A stretch of DNA of 64,000 bases, from contig RBKR01000004.1 in assembly GCA_004835665.1 (NCBI GenBank), forward strand, positions 1,240,001 through 1,304,000. Reading direction: 5' to 3'. The position numbers and the translations under genes are program-made. Below, piece by piece: positions 10,839 through 22,211 of this stretch (position 1 is the stretch's first letter; every line of letters starts with the position of its first letter). The DNA is from Phoma sp. XZ068 (Eukaryota > Ascomycota > Dothideomycetes > Pleosporales > Didymellaceae). The notes under the pieces are model-generated. The model was given only the letters and a program-made list of their open reading frames with translations. It was not told the origin of the DNA and made no database searches.

Positions 10839-13800
10839 CTGGTGTCGTACCTATGCGGAAGTGTGGTGTTGTGCAACGGTTGAAGGATCAAATACAGGAC
10901 CTCTTACACCAAAAATGCAACGAGAAAAAGACCGAGCCAGAGAATAGGAACCGACAAATAGAGATACACTAGTTGTATTAATGAGCTTGCGTATGTGCTC
11001 TTGCTGCACTGACACGCTCCGGGCATGTGGATCCAGGCACGAGTTCCAACCCGGTCGTGGCTTGTGAACAGGATCCTGGCGGCGGCAAGCAAGGCTTAGC
11101 CCGAGAGCCAGCACGTACAGGGCTGGCCACTTGAAAACCGATACTGCAGTTCAGAGTGGATAATCCCCAGAAGCATTCGGAGATCACGTGGTCGCAGGAT
11201 GAGTCCTAAACGGGATAGCGTTGAATTACCCAAATGAGATTAGAGCCTGGTCCGGTCCATACAGGCAGAAGGATTGCGGAGTTTTGGGCACTGCTGAATG
11301 GAGTCGGTGTATGGCGATGAAGAGCGTCGTCGCAGAGCGGACATGTTAGCAAAACATTCACAGGTGCATGCGATGGGAAGGGGATGAACGCTTGACGAAG
11401 CACGGGACTTGCTTTAGCTTGCTGCGGCCCCTGTCAGTTCGTGCTCGAGTCCAATTGTCTTGGGGACATCAACGTCTTTCAAGATACCTGCCACGTTCTC
11501 GACCTGGGTTTCTGCCCCCTGCTGCATTGCGTTCGCAGGCAGCTTGCTATATTGGGTCTCGCTGGTCCACCCTTTAACCACATTTGCCAACGAATCTCCA
11601 TGGCTTTCCAACCATCCTTGCAGCTCATTGGCTCGTTCGTTCCTCGAAACAACGCCGCTGCCGAGCGCCTTCCGGACCTCAGGTTCAGAAGCCGATACAT
11701 GTAACGGCTGTCGCGGCTGGTCGGTGCCCTCTGAAATCCGTGTGCCCCTGCATCGTCACGCCTTCTGTCGTTGACATCCATTTGCGGCGGGCTCGTCTAC
11801 CAGACACGCGGTGTGCCAGCTGATATAATCTTACCCGTTTCTCCCTACCGCGGATGCGTACGTCACTTGCGGTAGGAATCACCATAATGATTGAATGATA
11901 CATTAAATTGCTTCAGAGCTGGATTGTATGCATGGTATCAATCACACCCAAAATAACCAACATAACTACAACCTCAAGATAGCTTGCCCGAGGTCAACTT
12001 GCATCTATCTTTACGAGATGATGTCGAGCCCAGGGAGGAGTTGGTGATGCACATTACTCCATCGGCGAAGCCGCCTCCAGTTATTGCTATACAGGCAAGC
12101 GCGTGAGCCATTGACAGCGTAAACATACGAGGCCTGTCAAGGTTGTTATCCCAACTGGTTCATTCTTGAGCAGGACCTATACCAGAGAATCATCCAAGGG
12201 TCGACCATCGGTGGACAACCAACCGTTTCGCGCCACCATGGCGCAGGGTCAACTGCTCACATCACAGCGTCTGATCCCACTTTCCGGTCAAGAACAGTTC
12301 GAGATTTGGCATCAGGAACCAAAAACAAGGCCATTCAAAGAGCTAAGCAACCTGTCTTGCACCTTCATATATGGCTCTCTTTCCTTGACTTTGTCTTGTT
12401 TTGCAGATCCTACATCAAAATCTTGTTACTGCTTGACTCGTCATCCCTATCGTCATACTCTCTCTCCATCGAGAAGTCTAATCATATGCCCTCTCTATTG
12501 CTCTTCAAGCTCTCAATGGTAACCGGCTTGGCTCATTGGTCTAAGTATAGTTCCTGGAGTCTGTGCGAAAGACGTACACCAGCATGGTACGATGACAGGG
12601 GTAGGTGTATGGGTAGGCGAAGAGCTAGACCAGAGCCGACATGATGTTCCAAGTATCTGGTCCTTTCACTCCTTCGCTTCTCCAACACCTGGTCTGTCAA
12701 GCCGGGGTGCAATCTCGGTGCTGTAGGTAAGCAGTATTCTTGTAGTCAACCAAAACCACGCAGTGGACTTCGTACATATTATCCATGACGATATCATTAT
12801 CGGCGTATTTTTCGACTAGGATATATACCCGAGGTGTTGTCACCGATGTTTTGCCTTGCCATGGCATTGAAGGCCTCGACTTGGTCTTCCATCCGCAGTG
12901 CGATGCATTGGCTTCAGTGGTCAACAGCTAACTGAGTGCACATTACATGAGACAGGCACTGAGCATCCACACAAAAGCATAGGATAGGCATTTTTTCAGG
13001 ATTGTCCACCCTAAAATGCTCTTTGCCTTCGCATCGCGTAGGTCCCCGTGCATTGAGGCCCGCCATTCCGGCCGTTACCAATTATCCGTACCCGGTTACC
13101 CTTCCGTCTGTCAGATTCCCGACAATCCCGCCAACAAGGGCGTGGGGCAAACAATCATGGGCTGGGTGTGTATGGTCCCTGCAGAAGCTTGACAGCCCAA
13201 GCTTCAAGACCCACCCATTGCGCCGCGAACTGCATACCGTTTCTAAACTGTCGAATCCAGAGCGCTCCACATCCCCCGCCATTCGTTGAACCCATAGGGC
13301 TGCCATGCATGTGAGGCCAGTTACGCCACCCGTCTCGTGTATTGATATCCGCGCTGTTTTGCCGGCACTCACACCAGGCTACATTTCCTCGTTCAGCTGT
13401 CACCACTTCCATGCACGAGGCATCGGCGTGGCATGCAGTATGCATGGTTATTATCGGACTCGCAAGTTGTGTCAGCTTTGCGCCATTAAACTCCATTTGG
13501 ACTTCACAACAACACACCTTGGTTTTGGCACTGCATGGATACCGATCATGGCCGACGGTGTGTTGGGCCAGCCCTATCCTTACCACTGCAGGCGCACACG
13601 ATGGTACACTCACTTATATAGCTGGATAGTTTATATATTTACGGTGCATGCATGATGTCAGAATTGACAGCTCTACCACAGCACTTTCTTTAGCATCTCA
13701 TGCACGGCAGGCATCTAGAACAACTTTATCTGAGATCTTCGGACTCGCCGGTCCACTCAAGTTGTAGATGACGTTCCGGTGAGTTGGGATCAAGTCTGCT

Positions 13801-14019
13801 CTGCAGGGTGCGAGCAAGATCACGTTGTGGCTGTGTTATTATGGCAGCAGTGAGTATGTGGCACCGAGACAGAGTCCAGCGCGATACCATCCCCATACTT
13901 GTAATTGAAGTCAATACGTACAACGCCATGCTTTTTGGTATATCCTAACGCCAACATGCCCATGCTTCATCGTGAAAACGCCATACAGATGCTTTGATCG
14001 TGTCCCCATCAGGGTGAGT
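10839..14019. other. Gene-poor 3.2-kb stretch
   Basis: The longest gene-poor stretch in the window. No frame can be tied to a family. Around 12360-12490 a pyrimidine-rich leader-like segment precedes ATG 12485, which opens a 52-residue frame. A 30-bp intron would be needed to extend it, too short to accept readily. I do not call a gene here. No transposon ends, long repeats or tRNA boxes were found. Confidence 0.4.
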
Positions 14020-15165
14020 CTAGCTGAAGTGAATTCCCTCCTGGTTGAAAGCATAGAGCAACTTCAAAAAGTCGCCCTCGTCACATAATCTTGGTCGCTT
14101 GTCTGCAAGCTTGGTCTCATCTTCCAGAACCTTGCGCACCTTCTCACGCACCAGCTCGCTGACTCGGCCCTTCTTCTTGCGGTGCATGCCCTTCTCATGC
14201 TTCTTGCGCGATTCGGCTTGCAACTGCTTGAAGAAATCGGGCAGCTCGTCGTCCGGGTCGTCGGGGTCAGAGAAGCCCTTGAATTCGTCATCGTCAATAT
14301 CCATACCTTCTGGCTCGGCAGCCATTTCATCGGCGTTGAGCGGCGTGTCGTCGATCTCGATGTCATTCTGGGCGCAGAAGAGACGGTAGTTCTGCGTGAG
14401 GAGTTCGAGGACGGCGGATGTGCCGAGAAAGGCGGCGCGGAGTGTGCGGTTCTTGCGGACGAATGCGATACGGAGGAGACCGTCCCACTCTTCGTAGGCG
14501 ATCTGTGGGCGCGGGTTCTTCGGTTCGATGCGCACAACGTTGGACTCGACGAGCGGTGGAGGGTTGAAGTTGTTGCGCCCAACTTTCATTATGTGAGATA
14601 CCTTGGACCACATCTGCACGTTCACCGAGAGACGAGAGTAGAGTTTCTCGCCGGGCTTAGCAAACAGACGCATGGCAAATTCGCGCTGGAACATGAGTAT
14701 GCAGCTCCTCGGTGGGTTGGGCAAGCTCAGGAGCTTGAAGACGAGGGGCGAGGAAATTTGGTAGGGCGTATTGGATATGCAGACGTCGAAACGGGGGAGT
14801 TCGGTCTTGATCACATCGCCGAGCATAACTTTTAGTCGCTTCCCCTCTGGTGTGCCTTGTACACGTTTTGTCAACTCAGCGGCCATTCGAGGATCCATTT
14901 CTACTGCTGTAACGGCCTTCGCAGCCTTGAGGATCAGGACTGTCAAGTTTCCTGTTCCGGGACCAACTTCGAGAACATGGTCCGATTGTTTCAAATGGGC
15001 TTTTTGGACAATTGCGCTTGCGACACCAGGGTTTTTGAGGATATGTTGACCAAGGTCTTTGTCCATCTTGAAGATCGAGTGTGCAGCGGCCTGCTTAGCG
15101 GAGGGCTTGGAGTAGGGCGTGCTGTCGCCGGCGCCTGAGGCGCGCTTTCGCTTGTCCTTCGGCAT
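14020..15165 (-). CDS. DIM1: 18S rRNA adenine dimethyltransferase Dim1
   Basis: Intronless, 381 residues from ATG 15165. The frame stays open upstream to 15342, but MPKDKRKR matches the usual short basic Dim1 N-terminus. Dim1/KsgA enzymes dimethylate two adjacent adenines near the 3' end of 18S rRNA during 40S maturation in the nucleolus, using S-adenosylmethionine. The sequence shows DLGQHIL at the start of the fold, the SAM-binding motif EVGPGTGNLT (about 66-75), the acidic ExD after strand 2 (VEMDP), and the catalytic motif NTPYQISSP in place of the more usual N(L/I)PYQISSP. The C-terminal ~120 residues carry an acidic insert (MDIDDDEF...DPDDPDDELPD) and a Lys/Arg-rich stretch, as in eukaryotic Dim1. 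It is divergent from APN1, with 700 bp between start codons. Confidence 0.95.
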   Translation of the reverse strand: MPKDKRKRASGAGDSTPYSKPSAKQAAAHSIFKMDKDLGQHILKNPGVASAIVQKAHLKQSDHVLEVGPGTGNLTVLILKAAKAVTAVEMDPRMAAELTKRVQGTPEGKRLKVMLGDVIKTELPRFDVCISNTPYQISSPLVFKLLSLPNPPRSCILMFQREFAMRLFAKPGEKLYSRLSVNVQMWSKVSHIMKVGRNNFNPPPLVESNVVRIEPKNPRPQIAYEEWDGLLRIAFVRKNRTLRAAFLGTSAVLELLTQNYRLFCAQNDIEIDDTPLNADEMAAEPEGMDIDDDEFKGFSDPDDPDDELPDFFKQLQAESRKKHEKGMHRKKKGRVSELVREKVRKVLEDETKLADKRPRLCDEGDFLKLLYAFNQEGIHFS

Positions 15166-15865
15166 CGTGGAGGTATTTGTGGTCTTGTGGGGCGGCGAGC
15201 GATTTGGGCGTCGGGGTGGTGTTGGTGGGATAGAGATAATTTTTGGTGTTTCGCTATCGATAAGAAAACAATCAAGGGTCCGTTCGTTCGCGGGGAGACG
15301 GCACGTGCTTTCGCGGATGCTTGACGCGTGACGTTCGACCAAGTCGCGACTGATTTGTTACGCCAAAAACGCGGAACAGGACATTTCCCTCTGGATGAAG
15401 CATCTCTGGTCACGGTATTGTGTTTTGTTGAAACCATTTTCAGACTATCGTTCCTCGCCTGCTTCTGCGCGCCTCCCTGCTTCTGCGCGCCTCCCTGCTT
15501 CTCCTAGATTGTCCGCTTCATTTCAAGGATTTCGAGTGCGCGCCGAGCTCCATTCGTTCAATCGTTGTAATTACCGTAACTCTCGTCCAAGAGCCGAAAG
15601 TCTTCAGCTGTCACAGCAACAGTCAATTCTTCCTGCGTTGCAGCAACTGAGAGATTCGTTCACACCCCCTGCGTCTTTCACCTCGCAGTCGCGACTCTCT
15701 CACCTTCACCTATCCGTCACCTCGACAAATTCTCAACCACGTGCCCATCTAATTTGCCTATCAGCTGCCCCAGCTGCCCCTTATTACCTTCAATCCTCGA
15801 AATTCGCCACGTCCACTTCTCTATTGGCTTCTGCAACAACAACACACCATCCACACACAAGCACA
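15166..15865. other. DIM1/APN1 divergent promoter region
   Basis: 700 bp between the two start codons. The APN1 frame stays open upstream from 15866 to 15395, which could encode an alternative N-terminus. It contains an 18-bp tandem repeat at 15459-15494. TC-rich stretches just before 15866 look like a 5' leader. Confidence 0.5.
15459..15504 (+). repeat. 18-bp tandem repeat, two copies plus part
   Basis: Two identical units, CTGCTTCTGCGCGCCTCC, lie at 15459-15476 and 15477-15494, followed by a partial copy. They fall in the open frame upstream of the APN1 ATG, where they would read as PASARL repeats. Confidence 0.8.
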
Positions 15866-17506
15866 ATGGCACGTAAAGTCGCCGAACCCTCAGACTCTTC
15901 GCTGTCTCCCCCTCCTGAGGATCTCCCAGTCAAAGTTGAGACTGAGGTGAATGTCACGGCTGCGACCAACGGCAGGAAGCGAAAAGCCGAGACCACCGTT
16001 CAGGCTACAGTCAAAACCACAAAACGCGTGAAGGAAGAAGATGTGGCCGAAGACGCTGCGGAGACACCCCGCAAGAGACGTACAACTGCTAAGAAGGTGA
16101 AGTACGACGAAGATGCAGATGAGGATGTAGAAATCGCAGGCGGCGAGACGACGACTGTTGTCGAGAAGTCAGTCAAGAAGAAGGTCACCCGCACAAAGAA
16201 GAGCAAGGAGCCAGAGCCACCACTCGAAGAGCGCACTATCGACACCAAGCTCCGAATTGGTGCTCATGTCAGTGTTGCCGGAGGTTAGTTGCACCATCCC
16301 TCAATCATAAAGCATTACCAGAGAACACAGGCTAACGCGGCCCGGCCGGTCGTAAATTAGGTGTGCATAACGCCATCCCCAACCTCTTGCACATTGGGTA
16401 TGTACCAACTACTTCCTGGCTTTCCCCAGGCGGTGGCTAACACCAACAGTGCCAATGCATTCGCCATGTTCATGAAGAACCAACGCAAATGGGACAACCC
16501 AGCCATGGATCCCGAACACGCAAGCCTTTTCATCAGTGGCTGCAAAGACCACAACATCGAAGTAGGAGACTGCTGCCTCCCGCACGGATCCTACCTCGTC
16601 AACCTCGCCCACCCTGATGCCGAGCGCAAGAAGCAAGCCTACGACTGTTTCCAAAACGACCTCGTCCGCTGCAACAAACTCGGTATCAAACTGTACAACT
16701 TCCACCCGGGCAACGCCAACGCCACCACCCGCGAGGAAGGCATCAAGCTCATCGCAGAGAACCTGAACCGCGCACACGCAGACCCGGAAACCGGCTCCGT
16801 CATCACCGTCCTCGAAACCATGGCCTCGCTCGGCAACACCATCGGCGGCACCTTCGAAGACATCGCAGCCATCATCTCGCACGTCGACAAAAAAGACCGC
16901 GTGGGCGTCTGCCTCGACACATGCCACGTCTTCGCCGCAGGCTACGATCTGCGCACCCCAGAGTCCTACGCAGCAGTCTTGAAGACCTTCGACGACGTCA
17001 TCGGCCTAAAGTACCTCATGGCGCTGCATGTCAACGACTCCAAGGCCCCGCTGGCTAGCTACCGCGACTTGCACGCCCGCATTGGAACGGGGTACTTGGG
17101 CCTCCGCGCGTTCCACAATCTCGTCAACGATGAGCGACTGCATGGTATGCCGATGGTGCTAGAAACGCCTGTTGACAGCGTGGACGCCAACGGGAAGAAG
17201 TTCGAGGATAAGAGCATCTGGGCGCGCGAGATCAAGATGCTAGAGCGGCTGGTGGGTATGGATGTGGAGAGTGGTGAGTTCAAGGAGTTGGAGAAGAGCT
17301 TGTTTGAGCAGGGTGAGGGCGAGCGCGAGAGGATTGGCGGGCAGGTTGATAGGAAGAAAGTCAAGGATGCGAAGCCGAAGGCTGTGAGGAAGAAGAAGGG
17401 TGCGGATGATGAGGAGGACGACGTGAAGCCGAAGAAGGCTGCACCGAAGAGGAAGGCTGCTGCTAAGAAGAAGGTTGAGAGCGAAGAGGACGATGATGAG
17501 GAGTGA
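15866..17506 (+). CDS. APN1: AP endonuclease, endonuclease IV family
   Basis: Three exons (15866-16283, 16361-16397, 16450-17506) encode 503 residues. Apn1/Nfo enzymes cut the backbone 5' of abasic sites in base-excision repair, using a three-zinc centre in a TIM barrel. The first exon gives a Lys/Arg- and Glu-rich, probably disordered N-terminus with basic nuclear-targeting patches (GRKRK, PRKRR). It runs into the barrel at RIGAHVSVAGGVHNAI, which is rebuilt across intron 1. Further landmarks are QRKW, NFHPG, VLETMA, CLDTCHVFAAG, LHVNDSK, IGTGYLG and the terminal metal ligand segment MVLETP. The C-terminal ~80 residues form a second Lys/Glu-rich tail. The 37-nt middle exon is small, but both borders are canonical and the barrel is uninterrupted. 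A longer, possibly mitochondrial form from an upstream start is possible. Confidence 0.95.
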
Positions 17507-17663
17507 GGAGACAACGTCTGGAAACTTTCTAGGCTGAACGATAAGGATGCGGCTCGTCAATGGGTAATATGATATTTGTTTCATCGACTGGCTTATGTGC
17601 CTTCAAGTCTACGGGCATTTCCTACTATACCCCTTCTCTAAAATCTATGTTCGAAAATTCCTT

Positions 17664-19432
17664 TTAAATCTCTGCTTCAAACGGTCGCACGACTTGACCC
17701 TTCTCTTGCAGGTGGTCCTTTACATCCTTGACAGTGTACTCGCCCCGGTGGAACTGTATCTATCGTTAGCATCGGTTCATACCCACAGACAACAAACTTC
17801 AACTTACCATTCCTGCTCCCAGCGCAGCATCGGTCTTTGTCTTCGCAAACACTTCATCAAAGTGTCCCGGGTGGCCGGCACCACTGCTGGCAATTACCGG
17901 GATTTTGATCGCGGCCTTGACATCGTTGATCAGCTCGAGGTCGAAACCGCTGTTACTTCCGTCCTTGTCGATGCAGTTCAGGAGAATCTCTCCGGCGCCC
18001 ATGGCCTCCACCGCCTGAACAAGTTGCCGAACGTCGAAGTCGCGGCCCTCACGTCCTCCCTTGATGGTGCACTGGTACCAGCAGTACTCCTCGCCGTTGG
18101 GACCCGGTGTCGCTGTCTTGACAGTGTGGTGCGGTGTGGCGTCGGGCGAGGAGACGTACACGCGCTTGGGGTCGACGCTGATAACGACGGCTTGGTTGCC
18201 GTAGGCGGACGAGATGGTCTCGATGGCTGTGTTGCCTGCGAGCTTACTTCCGCGGGCGTAATACTCCTCTGCGGCTGTGACGGCGTCGGAGCCAATGCTG
18301 ACTTTGTCGGCGCCAGACTTGAAGTACATTGTTGCAATGTCGAGGGCGGAGATCTTGGTTCCGTCGGTGTCGACGGTGTCGCGGATGCCACCGCCTATTG
18401 TCAAGGGTACGAATACGGTTTCGCTGGTTCGGCGCAGAATCTCCAGCATGGGTGTGTCGGCGACGGGGCAGTTGCGGAAGGAGGTGATGTTGAGGAAGGT
18501 AACCTCGTCGGCGCCTTGCTCGTAGTACCTCTTCGCCATGTCGACTGGCTTGCCCAGGTTGCGCACGCCAGCAGTGGCGTCCTTTTCTCGGACATCGTAC
18601 TGATCGCCCTTTGTGACTACCAAATCACCCTGGTCATTTGTTCGTACATCGAGACATGCGATGACTCGGCGCGTCAGGCCCTCCTTGGTGGCAGCCGCGG
18701 ATGGCTGCTCCACTAGCTTCTGCAACTTTGTTCCGTCCAAAAAGGCCTTGAGGACACGCAGACCAGCAGCACCACTCTTTTCAGGGTGGAACTGGGTCGC
18801 CATGATGTTGTCCTTGGCCACTGCGCCAATGAACTCCTCGTCACCGTAGCGCGCAGTCGCCATCTGCCAGCCCTCCTTCTCCAGCTTGCCCTCCTCATAT
18901 GGCGCGGCGTATGAGTGGACATAGTAGTACTTGGACGTCGGTCGCAGTCCAAAGAGCGACTCGTCGGTCACTTCGCCGGGCCGCGATGTGTTCGCGCTGT
19001 TCCAGCCAATGTGCGGCACGCTCTTGTCTGCGTCGTTGAACTTGCGCAGTGTCAACGGGATGACGCCGAGGCCCTTGACTTCTGGCTCCTCTTCCGATCC
19101 CTCGAACAGGGCCTGCATACCGACGCATATCCCCATGAACGGCTTGCCGGCCTTGATGTGCTCGCGGATGGGCTCGACGTATCCGGCCTTCTGGAGTTGG
19201 CTCATGCAGTGGCCAAAGTGGCCGACACCGGGGATGATGAGTTTCTAGGGCGACATCTGCATCAGCGCATGTCAATTGGCGAGTTGCGCAGCTACAAGGA
19301 GCGTCATACATCTGCTGCAGGCACATCGGCGGGCGACTTCACCCACTCGACTGTGTACCCAACCTTCTCAATGGCATTGACGAGCGAGCGGACGTTGCCG
19401 GCGACGTAGTCGAGGAGGTAGACGGTCGGCAT
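17664..19432 (-). CDS. HIS7: Imidazole glycerol phosphate synthase, bifunctional
   Basis: Three exons (19310-19432, 17808-19244, 17664-17753) give 549 residues, matching yeast His7 (552). It carries out the fifth step of histidine synthesis: the N-terminal glutamine amidotransferase releases ammonia, and the C-terminal cyclase uses it to make imidazole glycerol phosphate and AICAR. Visible landmarks are the start MPTVYLLDYVAGNVRS, the oxyanion strand PGVGHFGHCM, the catalytic cysteine in GICVGMQALF (C81), and the His-Pro-Glu triad segment TQFHPEKSG. The cyclase begins at RVIACLDVR and contains the phosphate loops TIGGGIRD and ASSGAG. A 54-bp intron near the end splits GAGM from FHRGEYTV, and the last exon is only 29 codons. 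It is divergent from IMP3; a perfect Gcn4-type site lies 65 bp upstream of the ATG. Confidence 0.97.
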
Positions 19433-19496
19433 GGTGTGAGTGTATGGTGAAGAAGACAAAGGAGCGGAAGAGTGCAGCAGATAACAATTACAGCCT

Positions 19497-19503
19497 TGAC
19501 TCA
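19497..19503. promoter_or_regulatory. Gcn4/CPC1-type site TGACTCA
   Basis: The perfect heptamer TGACTCA lies 65 bp upstream of the HIS7 ATG and 155 bp upstream of the IMP3 ATG. Gcn4 and its filamentous-fungal counterpart CPC1/CpcA bind this sequence at amino-acid synthesis genes, and HIS7 is a classical target in yeast. Function here is inferred from motif and position. Confidence 0.65.
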
Positions 19504-19657
19504 AAAGTTTCAAGACTCACACCCCGCGGCGAGTCGGAGGGGCTATGACGGCTGCGCTAGCACTAGCGCGCATCGCGGCTTCAACTTTTTGATGTCCGCG
19601 GCAGTCGCAGCCCTCACGGCCCCAACCCACGCACACCACTCCCACGCCGCCGCCAAT

Positions 19658-20274
19658 ATGACGCGCAAACTCAAGCATCATGAGCAGAAGCTCCTGCGCA
19701 AGGTCGACTTCAACACGTACAAGTCCGACAATGACCACCGCGAGACCCTCGTCATGCGCCGCTACGCCATCCAAGGCCGCGACGACTACCGAAAGTACAA
19801 CCAGCTGTGCGGCTCCCTGCGCCAGCTCGCCCACCGCATCTCGAACCTCGACCCCACCGATCCCTTCCGCCGGAAGCAGGAGGACCTGCTGCTCGAGAAG
19901 CTGTTCGACATGGGCATTTTGGGCACCGGCGGAGGTGGCCGCGGCAAGCTGAGCGACATCGAGCACAAGGTCACCGTCAGCGCGTTTGCAAGGCGGAGAC
20001 TGCCCGTCGTTATGACGAGGCTGAGGATGAGCGAGCACCTGACCAGTGCGATCAAGATGATTGAGCAGGGCCACGTGAGGGTGGGGACGACGGTGATTAC
20101 GGATCCCGCGTACTTGGTTACGAGGTGAGTGGTTGAGATAGACTTATGAATGGTAAGACTAACGAGAGCAGGAACATGGAGGACTTTGTCACTTGGGTCG
20201 ACTCGTCCAAGATCAAGCGCAACATCATGAAGTACCGCGACAAGCTGGACGACTTTGAGCTCGAGGCTTTGTAG
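19658..20274 (+). CDS. IMP3: U3 snoRNP protein Imp3
   Basis: Two exons (19658-20124, 20172-20274) encode 189 residues, close to yeast Imp3 (183). Imp3 belongs to the S4/uS4 superfamily. It works in the nucleolar SSU processome, helping U3 snoRNA pair with pre-rRNA. The start MTRKLKHHEQKLLRKVDF is typical of the family, and the S4 RNA-binding domain is seen around LPVVMTRLRMSEHLTSA and IEQGHVRVG. The 47-bp intron sits between VTR and NMEDFVTW, with a GTGAGT donor and CAG acceptor. The C-terminus ends in DDFELEAL. It shares a 225-bp divergent promoter with HIS7, so the histidine-pathway control site could also affect it. The frame is open upstream, but ATG 19658 matches the family start. Confidence 0.95.
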
Positions 20275-20417
20275 AGCTAGAACTGGGATGGGCATGCATT
20301 ACACGGCGTTTATTGGCTCCACAGCATGGAAACTGGCGTTTGGGTCAAAAGTTAAGATATCCAATCCAATCCTGGTCCATTTCAACTGCTTCATCAGCTC
20401 TTCGTGAATTCCCGTCA

Positions 20418-22211
20418 CTATGCAGCAGCTACCTCAAAGCCCTGCAACTTCCCCAACTTCTCGCGACATTCCCTTTCATATGTGTGGATTCCCAAGATAT
20501 ACGACTGGTTCTCTGCCTTCTTCCCCGGTATATTGGACGTATTCCACCAGCTATTCGTATACGGGAAAAGCGTGTGCTCAACCATCGCATTCATATTCTT
20601 CTTCCACTCATCCTCCGCCTCCTTCGTAGGCTCGATACTAGCATTCCCCGACCTGCGCAACGACGCAATAATCTCAACAATAAGATCAGACTGGCATTCT
20701 GCATTCGTCAGCAACTTCATCATCGTTTTACAGTGAGACGACCAACCAATAATCGTCGGCCCGTTGGAAAGCGCAGTAGGCGCCTGGGGAGTATACACCA
20801 TAAACGCATTCGGAAAGCCATGTATCGTTATACCCATGTATGTCCTCACGCCCTCCTTCCACACGTCTCTGATATCCACGCCATCCTTACTCGTCAAACC
20901 CATATTACACAGACTCCCTGTGAACGAGTCAAATCCCGTCGCGCACACGACGGCATCGAACTCCCGCTCGCTGGCTTCGCCTTCAAGTCGCAGACCGCGC
21001 TCCGTGAAGGACGCAATAGGGTGGGCGTTCAGATCGACGAGTTCAACATTCGACTGGTTGAGCACATCGTAGTAATCGTGTTCAAGGGGTGTGCGCTTCG
21101 TGCCGAAGAAATATGGTGGATCGTCGGGACACATGAGAGCCTGTTTCTTCGGGTCCGTCAGGCGCTGTCGGACCTTGTTTTTCCAGAAGTCGTAGACGAT
21201 CCTGTTGGCTTCCCGGTCGAGCGAGACGTTGCTGTAGTTCATCATGACGAAGTGGAATGCGCCGCTTGCCCAGGTCGTTTCGTAGTGCGACTCGCGTTCG
21301 GAGGCGCTGACGTCTTGGACTCGAGCGGCGCTGGGGCGGTCGATTGGGAAGCCGGTGAAGCTGTCGCGACCGGATTTGAAGAGCGCTGGGTAGAATGCTT
21401 TCCAGGCACGCTGTTCTTGTTCGGTCCAGGTGCGCTGGCCCATGGGGAGGCAGTATGACGGGCGGCGCACGAAGTTGACAAGGTGAGATGCCTGTTTGCC
21501 GAGTTCTTGGACGATTTGTACGGCGGTTGCTCCAGCCCCAATTACTGCTACTTTCTTGCCTGTGAGGTCAGAGTCCTTGGGCCAGTTGCAAGAATGGTAG
21601 ATGGGGCCTTTGAAAGTCTCCTGTGCTTCCCAGGATGGTAAGTGTGGTCTGTGGAGGAGGCCGGTTGCCATTATGAGGAACTGTGCTCTGGCTTTTTTCC
21701 CGTGTTCAGTCGTGATAGTCCACTGCGAGGCATCCTTATCCCAAGTGCAGCGATTGACTTTCGAGTCAAACGAAACATCCTTCCGTAGATCAAGCGTCTT
21801 GTCAATGTGTGCAAAGTAGTCTCGGAGCTCGATATGATCGGGAAACCGTCGAGAGAAACTCCACGTCTTGTAGACCTCAGGAATGTTCAGTTGGTAGAAG
21901 GGTGTCTCGGAGTCAACGCGTGCCCCCGGGTACCTTGTGAATGTGAGCATTTGCTGTATGTCGAGATGCCGAGTCCACCTACCTGTTCCAGTACCATACA
22001 CCACCAAAGTCAGAAGCTAATATGGTGAGCACGAACGTCCACAAGGGCGGCAGGTCGACAAACCAGACTCAAAGATGCGGACTTTCAATCCTTCTTTCCT
22101 CAGACGATGCAGCACACTGATACCAGAAAACCCAGCTCCAACAACTATAGCATCGTACTCCTGAACTGTGCCATTCACCGACGTCCCGTTCGTTTGCGCG
22201 GATGGAGACAT
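20418..22211 (-). CDS. Baeyer-Villiger type flavin monooxygenase
   Basis: Three exons (22064-22211, 21983-22016, 20418-21933) give 565 residues. The 34-nt middle exon restores ASDFGGVWYWNRYPGAR, a hallmark of these enzymes. An FAD-binding GAGFSG lies at 25-30 and an NADPH-binding GAGATA mid-protein. Between them is the type I Baeyer-Villiger fingerprint FxGxxxHxxxW, here FKGPIYHSCNW. ATG motifs (IMATGLLHRP, VVCATGFDSF) are also present. Such enzymes insert oxygen next to a ketone, making an ester or lactone with NADPH and oxygen; the fungal relatives include cyclohexanone- and phenylacetone-type oxygenases. No signal peptide or membrane segment is seen, so it is probably cytosolic. No partner biosynthetic genes surround it and the substrate is unknown. 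It is convergent with IMP3, 143 bp apart. Confidence 0.9.

Noticed and set aside
12697..12924. 75-codon minus-strand frame containing a hydrophobic, protein-like end
   Set aside because: No start context, splice partner or family resemblance; too short to call.
14182..14835. 217-codon plus-strand frame
   Set aside because: It lies antisense inside the DIM1 coding region and has the skewed composition of a shadow frame.
16409..16927. 172-codon minus-strand frame
   Set aside because: Antisense to the APN1 barrel; composition (Val, Gly, Asp rich) is typical of a mirror frame.
17595..18716. 373-codon plus-strand frame
   Set aside because: Antisense to HIS7, which is certain.
20313..21458. 381-codon plus-strand frame
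   Set aside because: Antisense to the Baeyer-Villiger monooxygenase.
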